Origin: Jiangella asiatica | Lineage (GTDB): Bacteria; Actinomycetota; Actinomycetes; Jiangellales; Jiangellaceae | Reading direction: 5' to 3' | DNA: 64,000 nt | Assembly: GCF_004349065.1 (NCBI RefSeq) | Contig: NZ_SMKZ01000013.1 | Span: forward strand, 1-64,000 | Shown here: in pieces, positions 1 to 8,205 of the stretch | Position numbering within the stretch: position 1 is the first letter of the stretch | Layout: each line of letters starts with the position of its first letter | The notes under the pieces: generated by a model | Databases searched by the model: none | What the model was told of the DNA's origin: nothing | What the model saw: only the letters and a program-made list of their open reading frames with translations | Translations under genes and position numbers: made by a program

Positions 1-110
1 GGCAGTCGCACTGGGATGGGTTCGTCCTCGGCCCAACCGTTCAAGAAAGCGCAGTACGTGTACGCATGCGTGTTATCCGTGCCAATGACACCAACCCGAG
101 CACCAGACAA
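1..110 (-). CDS. Gfo/Idh/MocA-family oxidoreductase, N-terminal part only
   Basis: Cut by the left edge of the window; 36 codons are visible. The frame reads a short lead, then a nucleotide-binding start of the form RVGVIGTDNTHAY followed by FLNGW, which is typical of Gfo/Idh/MocA dehydrogenases (NAD(P)-dependent sugar oxidoreductases with an N-terminal Rossmann fold). The only start in frame after the neuC-like stop is TTG at 110, preceded by GGAGG at 120-124 with 9-nt spacing, so I take TTG as the start. It begins 21 nt after the neuC-like stop and is co-directional, so it is probably the last visible gene of the nonulosonate operon. Substrate unknown. The family call rests on a short stretch. 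Confidence 0.6.
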   Translation of the reverse strand, partial: MSGARVGVIGTDNTHAYTYCAFLNGWAEDEPIPVRL

Positions 111-131
111 CCCAACACACCTCCAGGAATC

Positions 132-1307
132 TCATCCACCGACGTAGGCGGAAGTCAACGACCAGAATCGTTTGCGCAGCAGACCTCGCAGGTCAGCGAT
201 CTTGAGCTGTTCGGCGATGCGTTCGGCGGCGTGGCCGTCGCCGAAGGCTGAGGTGGCGGTGGCGGTCACGGCGGCGTGCTCGGGCGACAGTGCCCGCCGG
301 ATGGCCGCCCCGATGTCGTCGGCCGACTCGCCGCAGTCGATCACGGACGCCGCCCGAGGGCGGCCGTCCTGGCGGCTGCCGATGTTCACCGTCGGCGTCC
401 TCAGGGCGGGGACCTCGGCCAGGCCGCTGGACGAGTTCCCGACCACCACGGCGGCCAGGTCGACCAGGCTGAGGTACCTCTGCGCCCCGAGTGAACTGAC
501 GGCGACGCTTCGGGTCGGGTTCGACGCCACGAACCGGCGGATGGGCTCGTACGTGGCCGCGCCGTTCTGGTCGACGTTGGTGCCGGTGAACACGACGGTC
601 GCCGATGGGAGTTCGTCGAGCGCCGCCACCAGGCCGCGTACCCCGTCGAGGCTGCGGACCGGGTCGGCGGTGGCGGGGTGGTAGGTCACGGCGACGACCG
701 GATCGCGCAGGGAGATTCCCAGCACCTTCGCCAGCGACTCCCGCCCCACGAACGACATGGTCCTGATCGTGTCCAGGCCGGGTGCCCCCGTGACGTACAC
801 CCGCGCGGGGTCCTCCCCCATCTGGATCACCCGCTGCCGGAACTCCTCGTTCGAGGTGAAATGCAGGTGGGCGAGCTTGGTGATGGCGTGACGGACGGAG
901 TCGTCGGTGGACCCGTGGGAGAGCTCACCGCCGCCGATGTGCGCGACGGGCACCAGCCGCAGCGCAGCGGTCACGGCCACCGCGAGTGCCTCGTACCGGT
1001 CCCCCAGCACGACGACGACGTCGGGGGCCAGGCGGTCCAACGCGTCCGCGTATCCGATCACTGCCAAACCGAACGACTTCGCCACAGCCGACGCGGTGTC
1101 GCTCGCCAGTACCACCTCCACCCGCTCGGCGACCCGGAAGCCGTCGGCCTCGATCTGGCCTACGGTCAACCCCTGCGACTTGACCAGGTGGCCACCCGAC
1201 ACCAACACCGACAGGTCGATCGACGGCTCCGCGTCCAGAGCCCGTAGCACCGACAGCAGCGGCCCGTAATCGGCGCGGGACCCGGTGAAGACGCAGACGC
1301 GCCGCAT
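132..1307 (-). CDS. neuC: NeuC/LegG-like hydrolysing sugar-nucleotide 2-epimerase
   Basis: 391 aa, the usual length for UDP-GlcNAc 2-epimerases of the hydrolysing NeuC type. These remove the nucleotide and invert C2, giving a free ManNAc-like sugar for condensation with phosphoenolpyruvate. Visible marks are the N-terminal FTGSRADYGPL, GDRYE at 102-106, HIGGGE at 123-128, the RHAITK block near 139-144 and GNSSSG near 300. The start is ATG at 1307, two bases after the upstream epimerase gene; the longer frame running to 2354 is a shadow of that gene. With LegB-, LegC- and NeuD-like genes upstream in the operon, the likely substrate is the nucleotide-linked 2,4-diacylamido-2,4,6-trideoxyglucose, i.e. 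a LegG role. GDP versus UDP cannot be decided from this protein alone. Confidence 0.9.
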   Translation of the reverse strand: MRRVCVFTGSRADYGPLLSVLRALDAEPSIDLSVLVSGGHLVKSQGLTVGQIEADGFRVAERVEVVLASDTASAVAKSFGLAVIGYADALDRLAPDVVVVLGDRYEALAVAVTAALRLVPVAHIGGGELSHGSTDDSVRHAITKLAHLHFTSNEEFRQRVIQMGEDPARVYVTGAPGLDTIRTMSFVGRESLAKVLGISLRDPVVAVTYHPATADPVRSLDGVRGLVAALDELPSATVVFTGTNVDQNGAATYEPIRRFVASNPTRSVAVSSLGAQRYLSLVDLAAVVVGNSSSGLAEVPALRTPTVNIGSRQDGRPRAASVIDCGESADDIGAAIRRALSPEHAAVTATATSAFGDGHAAERIAEQLKIADLRGLLRKRFWSLTSAYVGG

Positions 1308-1309
1308 CG

Positions 1310-2347
1310 CTAGCCGCCGACCGGCAGGTACGTCGGGTCGACGTGCGGTGCCCGCAGCGCGGTCTCCAGCGTCGCGGCGAAGTCCCAGCGCGGCTCGTAC
1401 CCGAGCACGTCGCGCGCCTTCGCCGGAGAGATCTCGAACGCCAGCCGCATCGGCAGCGCCACCGTCACCGTCTCCAGGTCGAACCGGGCCGCCACGACCC
1501 GCGCACCCGCGGCGAACGTCGTCGTCGACGGGCCGACGATGTTGAAGTGGTCGTCGGCCGCCTTCGGGTGCTCGATGCCGAGCATGAGGCCCGCGACGGC
1601 GTCGCGCACGTCGGTGAGGTGCACGGCCCATGGCGCGCCGTCCGGGCCGATCAGGACGGCGGCGGCGTTGTCGACGCGGGCGGCCACCATCTGGTCGAGG
1701 GCGGCGACGGCGTCGTCGCGGCCGTCGAAGACCTGCCACAGGCTGCCGCGCCGGCCCGCGGCCACCTGACCGGCCACGAAGGCGCGTGCCCAACCCAGCC
1801 GGAACAGCGGGAGCACCTCGTTGGGCGCCACCACCGACCCCAGCCGCATGATCGTGTACTCCAGGCCGTGCAGCTCGCGATGGTTGCGGACCAGCTGCTC
1901 GGCCAGCACCTTCGTCATGCCGTAGTAGTCGCCGGGGTGTTGCGGATGCTCCTCGGTGATCGGGCTGAACCGCGGCCTGGCCGGGCCGTACGTGCCGTCG
2001 GTGCTGGCCAGCACGAACCGCCGCACCCGCCGTCGCCCGGTCACGGCCGCCTCCAGCAGCCGCAGCGTGCCGCCGACATTGACGTCGAGGAGCTCCTCCG
2101 GCGGCACGTCGCCGACGACCATCCGCGCGGCCAGGTGCACGACGACGTCCACGCCGGCGACGGCGCGCCGCACCGCCGCCGCGTCGCTGAGTGGAGCCTC
2201 GACCACCTCGATCCGCCGCGCCAGCGCCGGATGCGGCTGCCGACCGTCCGGCCGGACCGTCCCGCGCACCTCGTAGCCGGCAGCGACCAGCTGCTGCGCC
2301 AGGGTGGACCCCACCCGGCCGGCTACCCCTGTGACCAGTACTTTCAC
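1310..2347 (-). CDS. NAD-dependent epimerase/dehydratase (extended SDR)
   Basis: 345 aa. Extended short-chain dehydrogenase fold with the nucleotide-binding motif TGVAGRVG at 6-13, LASTDGTYG around 113-121, and the catalytic YxxxK as Y142/K146. Such enzymes act on nucleotide sugars as 4-epimerases, dehydratases or reductases. It sits between the SDR gene (19 nt gap) and the neuC-like gene (2 nt gap), so it is surely co-transcribed with the nonulosonate genes. It is not needed in the textbook legionaminic pathway, which already has LegB here, so it may make a stereo-variant or a later modification. The exact reaction cannot be read from sequence. Confidence 0.85.
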   Translation of the reverse strand: MKVLVTGVAGRVGSTLAQQLVAAGYEVRGTVRPDGRQPHPALARRIEVVEAPLSDAAAVRRAVAGVDVVVHLAARMVVGDVPPEELLDVNVGGTLRLLEAAVTGRRRVRRFVLASTDGTYGPARPRFSPITEEHPQHPGDYYGMTKVLAEQLVRNHRELHGLEYTIMRLGSVVAPNEVLPLFRLGWARAFVAGQVAAGRRGSLWQVFDGRDDAVAALDQMVAARVDNAAAVLIGPDGAPWAVHLTDVRDAVAGLMLGIEHPKAADDHFNIVGPSTTTFAAGARVVAARFDLETVTVALPMRLAFEISPAKARDVLGYEPRWDFAATLETALRAPHVDPTYLPVGG

Positions 2348-2366
2348 CCGACATCCTCCCTGCGGA

Positions 2367-3149
2367 TCACCAGCTCGACCAGCCGCCGTCGACCACCCAT
2401 TCGGCGCCAGTCACGAACGACGCCTCGTCCGAGGCGAGGAACTCCACGACGGCGGCCACCTCCTCCGGCCGGCCCAGCCGCCGCAGTGGCGTGGCCTGCG
2501 TGAACAGCGCCACCCGCTCGTCGGTCACCGGACGCTCCGGGGTCCGGATCATCCCGGGCGACACCGTGTTCACCCGCACGTTCCACCGCCCGGCGACGAC
2601 GGAGAGCTCGCGGGTCAGCGCCGCGAGGCCACCCTTCGACGCGTGGTAGGCCGGGGCGCGCTCCGGCCCGCGAGACCCGTCCTGCGGGTACACCCCCGGG
2701 TAATACGCGCTGTTCAGCCCGAGTGAGCCGTAGACGGAGCCGATGTTGACGACGCAGCCGTGCTCGCGCTCGCGCATCCGCTCGATCGCCCACGACGAGA
2801 GCAGTGCCACGGCGACGAGGTTGGTCTCGAGCTCCGCGACCCATTCCGCGGCCGACTGCTCGAACAGCGGCATCGCGGTCGATCGTGCCGCGCAGTTGAC
2901 CAGCAGCTCCAGCGGGAGCGCCTGATCCGCGGCGGCGGCCGCGATGGCCTGCCGGCCCGCCTCCGTAGCGACGTCGCACTCCAGCGTGTCGACGTCGCCG
3001 CCGGCGTCCGCGGCGGTCCGCTTCAGGTCCACCTCCTCCAGCCCGGCGATCAGGCACCGCCAGCCGACCGCCGCCAGCCGCAGGGTGATGGCCCGCCCGA
3101 TACCCCGGCCACCTCCGGTGACGACGGCGTACCCGGCCGCGCCGGTCAT
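2367..3149 (-). CDS. Short-chain dehydrogenase/reductase, possibly PtmA-like
   Basis: 260 aa classical SDR. TGGGRGIG at 11-18, NCAA near 85, catalytic Ser138 in IGSVYG, and Y168/K172 in YHASK. An insertion between the Ser and Tyr motifs (about 142-165, with a YYPGVYP element) recalls the PtmA reductases of Campylobacter flagellin-sugar clusters; that match is from memory and moderate. The start ATG at 3149 overlaps the stop of the aminotransferase gene by 4 nt (ATGA), showing translational coupling; longer in-frame versions would run through that gene. Function within the nonulosonate operon is inferred: reduction of a sugar or of an acyl precursor. Confidence 0.85.
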   Translation of the reverse strand: MTGAAGYAVVTGGGRGIGRAITLRLAAVGWRCLIAGLEEVDLKRTAADAGGDVDTLECDVATEAGRQAIAAAAADQALPLELLVNCAARSTAMPLFEQSAAEWVAELETNLVAVALLSSWAIERMREREHGCVVNIGSVYGSLGLNSAYYPGVYPQDGSRGPERAPAYHASKGGLAALTRELSVVAGRWNVRVNTVSPGMIRTPERPVTDERVALFTQATPLRRLGRPEEVAAVVEFLASDEASFVTGAEWVVDGGWSSW

Positions 3150-4300
3150 CGGGCCGACCACCCGACGGGGACCGCGCCCAGCGCCGTCGCCAGCGCGGTC
3201 GTCACCCGCTGCTGATCGGCCGCCGACAGTCCGGGCGACGACGGCAGCGACAGGCCGCGCCGGTACAGATCCTCCGCGACGGCGCCGCCGAGCCGCTCGG
3301 CCGACCGGTACGGCTGCTGGCGGTGCAGCGGCGGCCACAGCGGGCGCGCCTGGACCCCGTCGCCGGCCAGCACGGCGACGACGGTGTCCAGGGCCGGCCC
3401 GCCCGGGTCGAGCAGCACCGACGAAAGCCAGTGCGACGGCTGCGCCCACGCGGCGGCTGGCGGTAGTGACACCGGCGACCCGCTCAGCGCGGTGCGGTAT
3501 CGGGCCGCGATCCCGCGTTTGGCCAGCAGCAGCTCGGGCAGCCGCTCGAGCTGGGCGAGTCCGACCGCGGCGGCCAGGTTGGTGAGCCGGTAGTTGTAGC
3601 CGACGGTGTCGTGGACGTAGTGAGCGCCGGGCACCTTCGCCTGCGTGGTCAGGTGCTTCGCGGCCGCCGCGAGCTGGGCGTCGTCGGTGACGATCATCCC
3701 GCCACCACCGGTCGTGATGATCTTGTTGCCGTTGAAGGAGTAGCAGCCGAGGTCTCCGACGGTCCCGACCTGCCGCCCGGTGAGCGGTCCGGTCCGCCAC
3801 GACGCGCCGAGCGCCTCAGCGGCGTCCTCGACGATCCGCACGCCGAACCGGCGGCGCAGCTCGAGCAGCGGCTCCATAGCCGCGGGATGTCCCAGCACGT
3901 GCACCACCTCGACGGCGTCCGGCAGCCGCTCCCCGACCGTGGCCCGCCGGATCACCTCGTCATACAGCAGCTCGGTGTTCATGCACCAGGTTTCGGGCTC
4001 ACTGTCGACCAGGAGCACGTCGGCGCCGGCGTAGGCGGCGGCGTTGGCCGAGGCGATGAACGTGAAGTCCGAGACCGCCACCAGCGCACTTGGCCCGGCG
4101 CCGGCCAGCCGTAATGCCACGTGCAGCGCGGCCGTCCCGCTGGCGCAGGCCACCGCGTGCTCCGCGCCCACCGTCGACGCGAATTCCGCCTCGAAACGGT
4201 CCACGAACGGTCCGACCGACGAGACGTAGCCGCTCTCGACACATTCGGCCAGGTAGCGAGCCTCGTTGCCGTCCAGCGACGGTTCGGCCAGCGGGATCAT
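3146..4300 (-). CDS. legC: LegC-like PLP-dependent sugar aminotransferase
   Basis: 384 aa DegT/DnrJ/EryC1/StrS aminotransferase. It puts an amino group on C4 of a 4-keto-6-deoxy nucleotide sugar. The N-terminus (PLAEPSLDGNEARYL followed by SGYVSSVG) matches the LegC/PseC-type signature; the PLP-binding lysine is K193 in SFNGNKIITTGGGG, with D159 in VEDAAEALGA contacting the cofactor. The start ATG at 4300 is inside an ATGA overlap with the legB-like gene, so the longer reading frame from 4384 is rejected. The partner is the 4-keto product of the LegB-like dehydratase immediately upstream; the amino sugar would then be N-acylated by the NeuD-type enzyme. Confidence 0.9.
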   Translation of the reverse strand: MIPLAEPSLDGNEARYLAECVESGYVSSVGPFVDRFEAEFASTVGAEHAVACASGTAALHVALRLAGAGPSALVAVSDFTFIASANAAAYAGADVLLVDSEPETWCMNTELLYDEVIRRATVGERLPDAVEVVHVLGHPAAMEPLLELRRRFGVRIVEDAAEALGASWRTGPLTGRQVGTVGDLGCYSFNGNKIITTGGGGMIVTDDAQLAAAAKHLTTQAKVPGAHYVHDTVGYNYRLTNLAAAVGLAQLERLPELLLAKRGIAARYRTALSGSPVSLPPAAAWAQPSHWLSSVLLDPGGPALDTVVAVLAGDGVQARPLWPPLHRQQPYRSAERLGGAVAEDLYRRGLSLPSSPGLSAADQQRVTTALATALGAVPVGWSAR

Positions 4301-5292
4301 CGCTGGTACCAACCCGCGCGCTCGGTGACCACCCGGGGTGCCAGCCACCGCATGGTCTCGGCCAGACCGTCCACCAATGTCCACGAAGCCTGCCAGCCGA
4401 GCAGGTCCTTCGCCCTACTCGGTTCCGACAGCAGCACTTGGACCTCACTGCCGGCCGGGCGGACGCGTTCCTTGTCGGTCACGACGGTCGCCTCGATCCC
4501 CGTCGCCTCGCAGCAGATCGCGAACAGCTGTCTGATCGACACGGCTTGCCCGGTCCCGAGCTGCACGACGGCGCCGGGTTCCAGGTCCGCGCCGGCCAGC
4601 CGGACGAACCCGTCGACGGTGTCGGCGACGTAGGTCAGGTCTCGGCGGGGCGACAGGCTGCCCAGGCGCACCGTCGTCGCCCCGGAGAGCAGCTGGCCCA
4701 GGATGGTCGGGATGACCGCGCGGGCCGACTGCCGCGGACCGTAGGTGTTGAACGGGCGCAGAGTCAGCACGTCCACCCCGAAGGAACGGGCGTAGGCCTG
4801 GCAGAGCTGGTCCGCGCCGATCTTCGACGCGGCATAGGGCGACTGCCCACACAGCGGGTGCGACTCGGTGATCGGCACCGACTCCGGCGTCCCGTAGACC
4901 TCGCTCGTGGACGTGTGCACCAGGCGGACGTCTCCGGCGTCGCGGACCGCCTCCAGGACGTTCAGGGTCCCGGTGACGTTGGTGTCGACGAACGACTCCG
5001 GCGCCTGGTAGCTGTACGGGATGGCGACCAGCGCGGCCAGGTGGAACACGACGTCGACGTCGTGGACGGCCCGGCGCACCGACCGCGGGTCGCGGATGTC
5101 GCCGAGCTGCAGGTCCACGCCGGCCAGCTGGTCCGGCGCCAGCTGATCCAGCCAGCCGTACGAGCCGTTGGAGTTGTAGACGCAGAACGCCGTCACCCGG
5201 GCGGCCTGGTCGAGCAGCCGCTCGACCAGGTGGCTGCCGATGAACCCGTCGGCGCCGGTCACCAGGACCCGCCGGCCAGCCAGGGCGCCCAT
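4297..5292 (-). CDS. legB: LegB-like nucleotide-sugar 4,6-dehydratase
   Basis: 331 aa extended SDR. TGADGFIGSH at 12-21, the YNSNGSYGWLD segment at 39-49 (a LegB-type hallmark; usually YNSFNSWGWLD), TSTSEVYG at 127-134, and Y153/K157 in SPYAASK. LegB removes water from a nucleotide-linked GlcNAc to give the 4-keto-6-deoxy sugar that LegC aminates. ATG at 5292 shares one base with the stop of the NeuD-like gene (TGATG), so the longer frame running to 5973 is a shadow. This gene, with legC and the neuC-like gene, is the main reason to call the operon a legionaminic-type pathway. Confidence 0.9.
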   Translation of the reverse strand: MGALAGRRVLVTGADGFIGSHLVERLLDQAARVTAFCVYNSNGSYGWLDQLAPDQLAGVDLQLGDIRDPRSVRRAVHDVDVVFHLAALVAIPYSYQAPESFVDTNVTGTLNVLEAVRDAGDVRLVHTSTSEVYGTPESVPITESHPLCGQSPYAASKIGADQLCQAYARSFGVDVLTLRPFNTYGPRQSARAVIPTILGQLLSGATTVRLGSLSPRRDLTYVADTVDGFVRLAGADLEPGAVVQLGTGQAVSIRQLFAICCEATGIEATVVTDKERVRPAGSEVQVLLSEPSRAKDLLGWQASWTLVDGLAETMRWLAPRVVTERAGWYQR

Positions 5293-5939
5293 CACGCCGT
5301 GATCCGGCCGCGCCGCAACGTGGTCTCGCGGGCCGGGACGCCGACGACGCAGGCGCCCGGCGGCACGTCCTTGGTGACGACGGCGCCCGCGCCGACCACC
5401 GCCCCGTCGCCGATGACGACGTCGCCCAGGACGATGCTGCCGATGCCCAGCATGACCGCGTCGCCGATCCGGGCGCGGGCACCGACCGACGCGCCGCCGG
5501 CCATGATGACGTAACTGCCGATCCGCGAGTCGTGGCCGGCGAACGTGTTGACCTCCATCACCACGTGCCGCCCGACTGTCGCGCCGGCGACCACGTGCGC
5601 GGTCTCGAAGATCAGCGAACCCGGGCCGACGGCGGTGTGCTTGCCGATCCAGGCCGCGGAGTGCACCAGCGTGGCGGCCTCGCGGCCCAGGCCGGTGGCC
5701 GCGGCGTCGAGGTCGCGCCGTGCGGCCGGCAGGCCGACGCCGATGACGTAGCGCGCGTCGAGCGCGGCGAGCTGATCGTCGCCGCCGAGGACCGGCACGC
5801 CCCACACGTCCGGCTCGTCGACGCCACCGTCGAGGAACCCGATGAGCTTGTCCGCCGCGGTGTGACGCTCCACCTCCTCGGCAAGTCCGATGATCTGCCG
5901 GCCGAGGCCGCCGGACCCCAGGATGACGAATGGGCGCAC
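5292..5939 (-). CDS. NeuD-family sugar N-/O-acyltransferase (LegH candidate)
   Basis: 215 aa. It starts with a Rossmann-like PglD_N domain (ILGSGGLGRQ at 6-15) and ends in left-handed beta-helix hexapeptide repeats from about 95 to 195. H136 in FAGHDSRIG is in the place of the catalytic histidine of PglD/NeuD acyltransferases. In legionaminic synthesis the enzyme at this step (LegH) acylates the C4 amine with acetyl-CoA. Here the genes just upstream in the operon are acyl-CoA enzymes, so the donor may be something other than acetyl-CoA (inference). Start is GTG at 5939 with AAGGGA upstream; 79 nt separate it from the MaoC gene, the largest gap inside the operon. Confidence 0.85.
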   Translation of the reverse strand: MRPFVILGSGGLGRQIIGLAEEVERHTAADKLIGFLDGGVDEPDVWGVPVLGGDDQLAALDARYVIGVGLPAARRDLDAAATGLGREAATLVHSAAWIGKHTAVGPGSLIFETAHVVAGATVGRHVVMEVNTFAGHDSRIGSYVIMAGGASVGARARIGDAVMLGIGSIVLGDVVIGDGAVVGAGAVVTKDVPPGACVVGVPARETTLRRGRITA

Positions 5940-6018
5940 GGGCCCGTCCCTTCGCTGTGCGGGTGATGATCACGATTCTGGTGTCGGCCCGCCGGACGAG
6001 GCAGGGGGCGCGTTTCGC

Positions 6019-6429
6019 TCACAGCGGCATCGCGACGACCGCCCGTCCCGGCGCGCACAGCTCGCCGCGCTGGTTGTGCTCGGTCAGCTGGACGGTGACC
6101 GACCGCCGGCCGCCTTGGGGGTCGTCGTCGACGGCCGTCACGGTGCCGGTGACCGTGAGCACGTCGCCGGCCACCGCGATGCCGCGGTTCTGCCAGCTGA
6201 ACCGGCGCGGTGTCGCCGCTGGGCCGGCCCAGGCGAGGACGGCGTCGAGGAGGTAGCAGCCGTGCAGGTGCGACTGGACGAGCACGCCCGGGTATCCCTC
6301 GGCGGCGGCGTGCCCGGCGTCGTAGTGGACGCGGTGGGCGTTCCAGGTGGCCGCGCTGAACCGGAACAGCCCGACGGTGCTCGGCCGGACTCGGTAGGGG
6401 GTGATCGGTGTCCCGATGGCGAGGTCCAC
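6019..6429 (-). CDS. MaoC-like enoyl-CoA hydratase (hot-dog, C-terminal type)
   Basis: 136 aa, one hot-dog domain. The segment TWNAHRVHYD (29-37: N30, H32, H35, D37) is the active-site region of MaoC-like/mesaconyl-CoA-hydratase-like proteins, which add water across a 2-enoyl-CoA double bond. It lies 4 nt downstream of a second small hot-dog protein; in actinobacteria such pairs commonly form one heteromeric hydratase. Start GTG 6429 with GAGG upstream. Its place between an acyl-CoA dehydrogenase and a sugar N-acyltransferase suggests it makes a 3-hydroxyacyl-CoA used as acyl donor (inference). Confidence 0.85.
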   Translation of the reverse strand: MDLAIGTPITPYRVRPSTVGLFRFSAATWNAHRVHYDAGHAAAEGYPGVLVQSHLHGCYLLDAVLAWAGPAATPRRFSWQNRGIAVAGDVLTVTGTVTAVDDDPQGGRRSVTVQLTEHNQRGELCAPGRAVVAMPL

Positions 6430-6433
6430 GGCG

Positions 6434-6916
6434 TCACCTCGCGATGAACGACTCGCGGCAGGTGACCAGCGGCCGGCCGCCGTCGTCGGTGAACCGGCGC
6501 AGCACCTCGAGGACCAGGAACGCCCCGGACCGGCCGTCCTTGCGACGCACGTCGGTCAGCCGGGTGTGCACGACGACGGCCGTCCCCGCGCGCACCGGCT
6601 CGTGCAGCTCCAGGTCCTGCCCCGCACCCATGAGCCGGACGCCGTCGAGCGGCAGCCCGCGGGTCTCGGCGACGCCGGAGCCGTCCGGCCGCAGCTCGCC
6701 CTCCGCCGGTCCGACGTCCCAGCCCATCACCGAGCTGACGTACAGCGGCGGCGCGCTGCTCCACGGCGCGGGAGTGCCGGCGGCGACGGCGAAGCGCTCC
6801 AGGTCGCGGGCGTGCACGACGCCGAGGCGCTCGTGTCGCTCGACGTCCAGCTCGCCGCGGAGCCGCTCATAGGCACGGTCGAGGTCCGGCGGGGTCCGCT
6901 CGATGTCAAGGGCCAC
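6434..6916 (-). CDS. FAS1-like/MaoC N-terminal dehydratase partner
   Basis: 160 aa. Resembles the N-terminal half of double-hot-dog hydratases (FAS1-like dehydratase domain): a start with RYERLRG-type helix, a PLYVSSVMGWD stretch, the LDGVRLMGAGQDLELHEPVRAG core, and a RRFTDDGG end. Such subunits pair with a short MaoC protein to make the full active site. Start GTG 6916 is preceded by AGGAGGAG at good spacing, so upstream in-frame methionines, which lie inside the acyl-CoA dehydrogenase gene, are rejected. 17 nt after that gene and 4 nt before its presumed partner. Confidence 0.75.
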   Translation of the reverse strand: MALDIERTPPDLDRAYERLRGELDVERHERLGVVHARDLERFAVAAGTPAPWSSAPPLYVSSVMGWDVGPAEGELRPDGSGVAETRGLPLDGVRLMGAGQDLELHEPVRAGTAVVVHTRLTDVRRKDGRSGAFLVLEVLRRFTDDGGRPLVTCRESFIAR

Positions 6917-6933
6917 GGTCTCCTCCTGAGCCG

Positions 6934-8079
6934 TCAGTCGCGGGCGGACTGGCCGAGCAGGTTCCGGGCGATCATCCAGCGCTGGATCTCGCTGGTGCCG
7001 TGGCCGATCCGCCACACCCTGACCTGCCGGTAGAAGCTCTGCACGGGCAGCTCGCGGGTGTAGCCGAGGCCGCCGAGGATCTGCAGGCACCGGTCGGTGA
7101 CGCGCTGGGCCATCTCGGTGGCGTAGAGCTTGGCCATGTGCGCCTCGTTCTGGATCGGCAGGCCCTCGTCGGCCATCCACGCCGCCCGGTAAACGAGCAG
7201 CCGGGCCGCCTCCAGCTCGGTCACCGAGTCGGCCAGCATCCACTGCACCGCCTGCCGCGACGCGATCGGGCGTCCCCAGGTGGTGCGCTGCCGGGCCCAG
7301 TCAGTGGCGATGTCGATGCAGCGCTGGGCGATGCCGAGCTGGAACGCGGCGATCTTCAGCCGGCCGTGCGTCAACTGCTCGCTCGCCAGCCGCCAGCCGT
7401 CGCCGACCGCGCCGAGCCGGTTCGCATCCGGGACCACGCAGTCCTCGAAGACCAGCTCGTTCGGGTCCCAGTCGTCGCCCATGGTCGGGATCGGCTTGGA
7501 CACGGTGAATCCGGGGGTGCCGATGTCGACGAGGAAGCAGGTGACACCGCGCGCGCCGAGCGACCGGTCGACCGTCGCGAACACAATGACGAAGTCGGCC
7601 CGCTCCACGTAGGAGATGAACGTCTTGGTGCCGCGCAGCCGCCACCCGTCGCCGTCGCGGGTCGCCGTCATGCGGACGGCGGCCACGTCGGAGCCGCCGC
7701 TGGGCTCGGTGAACGCATAGCAGCACCGCAGGTCGCCGTCGATGATCGGGTGCAGGTAGCGCTTGCGCTGCTCCTCCGTGCCGGCGTAGAGGACCGGCTC
7801 CGGGCTGCCGCCGAACTCGAACATGGCCGGGTGTTTGAACAGCTCCTCGCCGACCAGGCAGGCCCCGAGCGTGCCGATGCCCTGCCCGCCGAACTCCTCC
7901 GGCACGTCCAGCGCCCACAGCCCCTGCTTACGGGCCCGCAGCTCCAGGTCGGTGCGGGTCTGCGCGGTGAAGCGGCCGGCCAGCAGGAACTCGTGCTCCA
8001 GCGGCATCAGCTCGCGCTCGCGGAAGCGCCGGACCACATCGACGAACTCGCGCAGCTCGGCGGGGATGGTCAGGTCCAT
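6934..8079 (-). CDS. Acyl-CoA dehydrogenase family protein
   Basis: 381 aa FAD enzyme that oxidises acyl-CoA to 2-enoyl-CoA. Visible are the ACAD signature YAFTEPSGGSD, the FAD/substrate loops, and the C-terminal GGLGYTREL and QIL blocks. The C-terminal position where medium-chain enzymes carry the catalytic Glu in an EGT motif reads HGT here (H360), so the base must be elsewhere, as in isovaleryl- or long-chain types, or the activity is altered. First gene of the operon leading into the nonulosonate genes. No clear Shine-Dalgarno is seen before ATG 8079; instead a 12-bp hairpin sits 22 nt upstream. Confidence 0.9.
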   Translation of the reverse strand: MDLTIPAELREFVDVVRRFRERELMPLEHEFLLAGRFTAQTRTDLELRARKQGLWALDVPEEFGGQGIGTLGACLVGEELFKHPAMFEFGGSPEPVLYAGTEEQRKRYLHPIIDGDLRCCYAFTEPSGGSDVAAVRMTATRDGDGWRLRGTKTFISYVERADFVIVFATVDRSLGARGVTCFLVDIGTPGFTVSKPIPTMGDDWDPNELVFEDCVVPDANRLGAVGDGWRLASEQLTHGRLKIAAFQLGIAQRCIDIATDWARQRTTWGRPIASRQAVQWMLADSVTELEAARLLVYRAAWMADEGLPIQNEAHMAKLYATEMAQRVTDRCLQILGGLGYTRELPVQSFYRQVRVWRIGHGTSEIQRWMIARNLLGQSARD

Positions 8080-8100
8080 GTGAGACCCACGAGCGAGCGC

Positions 8101-8139
8101 CGGAGTGGTCTGCCACGGGAGACACGACAGACCACTCCG
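8101..8139 (-). terminator. 12-bp perfect inverted repeat (terminator or leader hairpin)
   Basis: CGGAGTGGTCTG at 8101-8112 is matched exactly by its complement at 8128-8139 with a 15-nt loop. It lies between the TPP-enzyme stop (8224) and the acyl-CoA dehydrogenase start (8079). There is no T-run. It could end the HBD-TPP transcript, but since only 21 nt remain before the next gene it must also lie in that gene's leader, so attenuation is possible. Confidence 0.55.
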
Positions 8140-8205
8140 CGGCGCTGACGCGCCTCCTCCGCCCCGCTGGCCGAGTGGATCAAGGCTCTCACCTTCCTGA
8201 AATCA

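Noticed and set aside
1310-2354. N-terminal extension of the neuC-like frame to 740 residues
   Set aside because: The extra part is an Arg-rich shadow of the epimerase gene; the family start is at 1307 directly after that gene's stop.
5293-5973. Extension of the LegB-like protein to 558 residues
   Set aside because: The added part is an alternative frame of the NeuD-like gene; the LegB fold starts at 5292.
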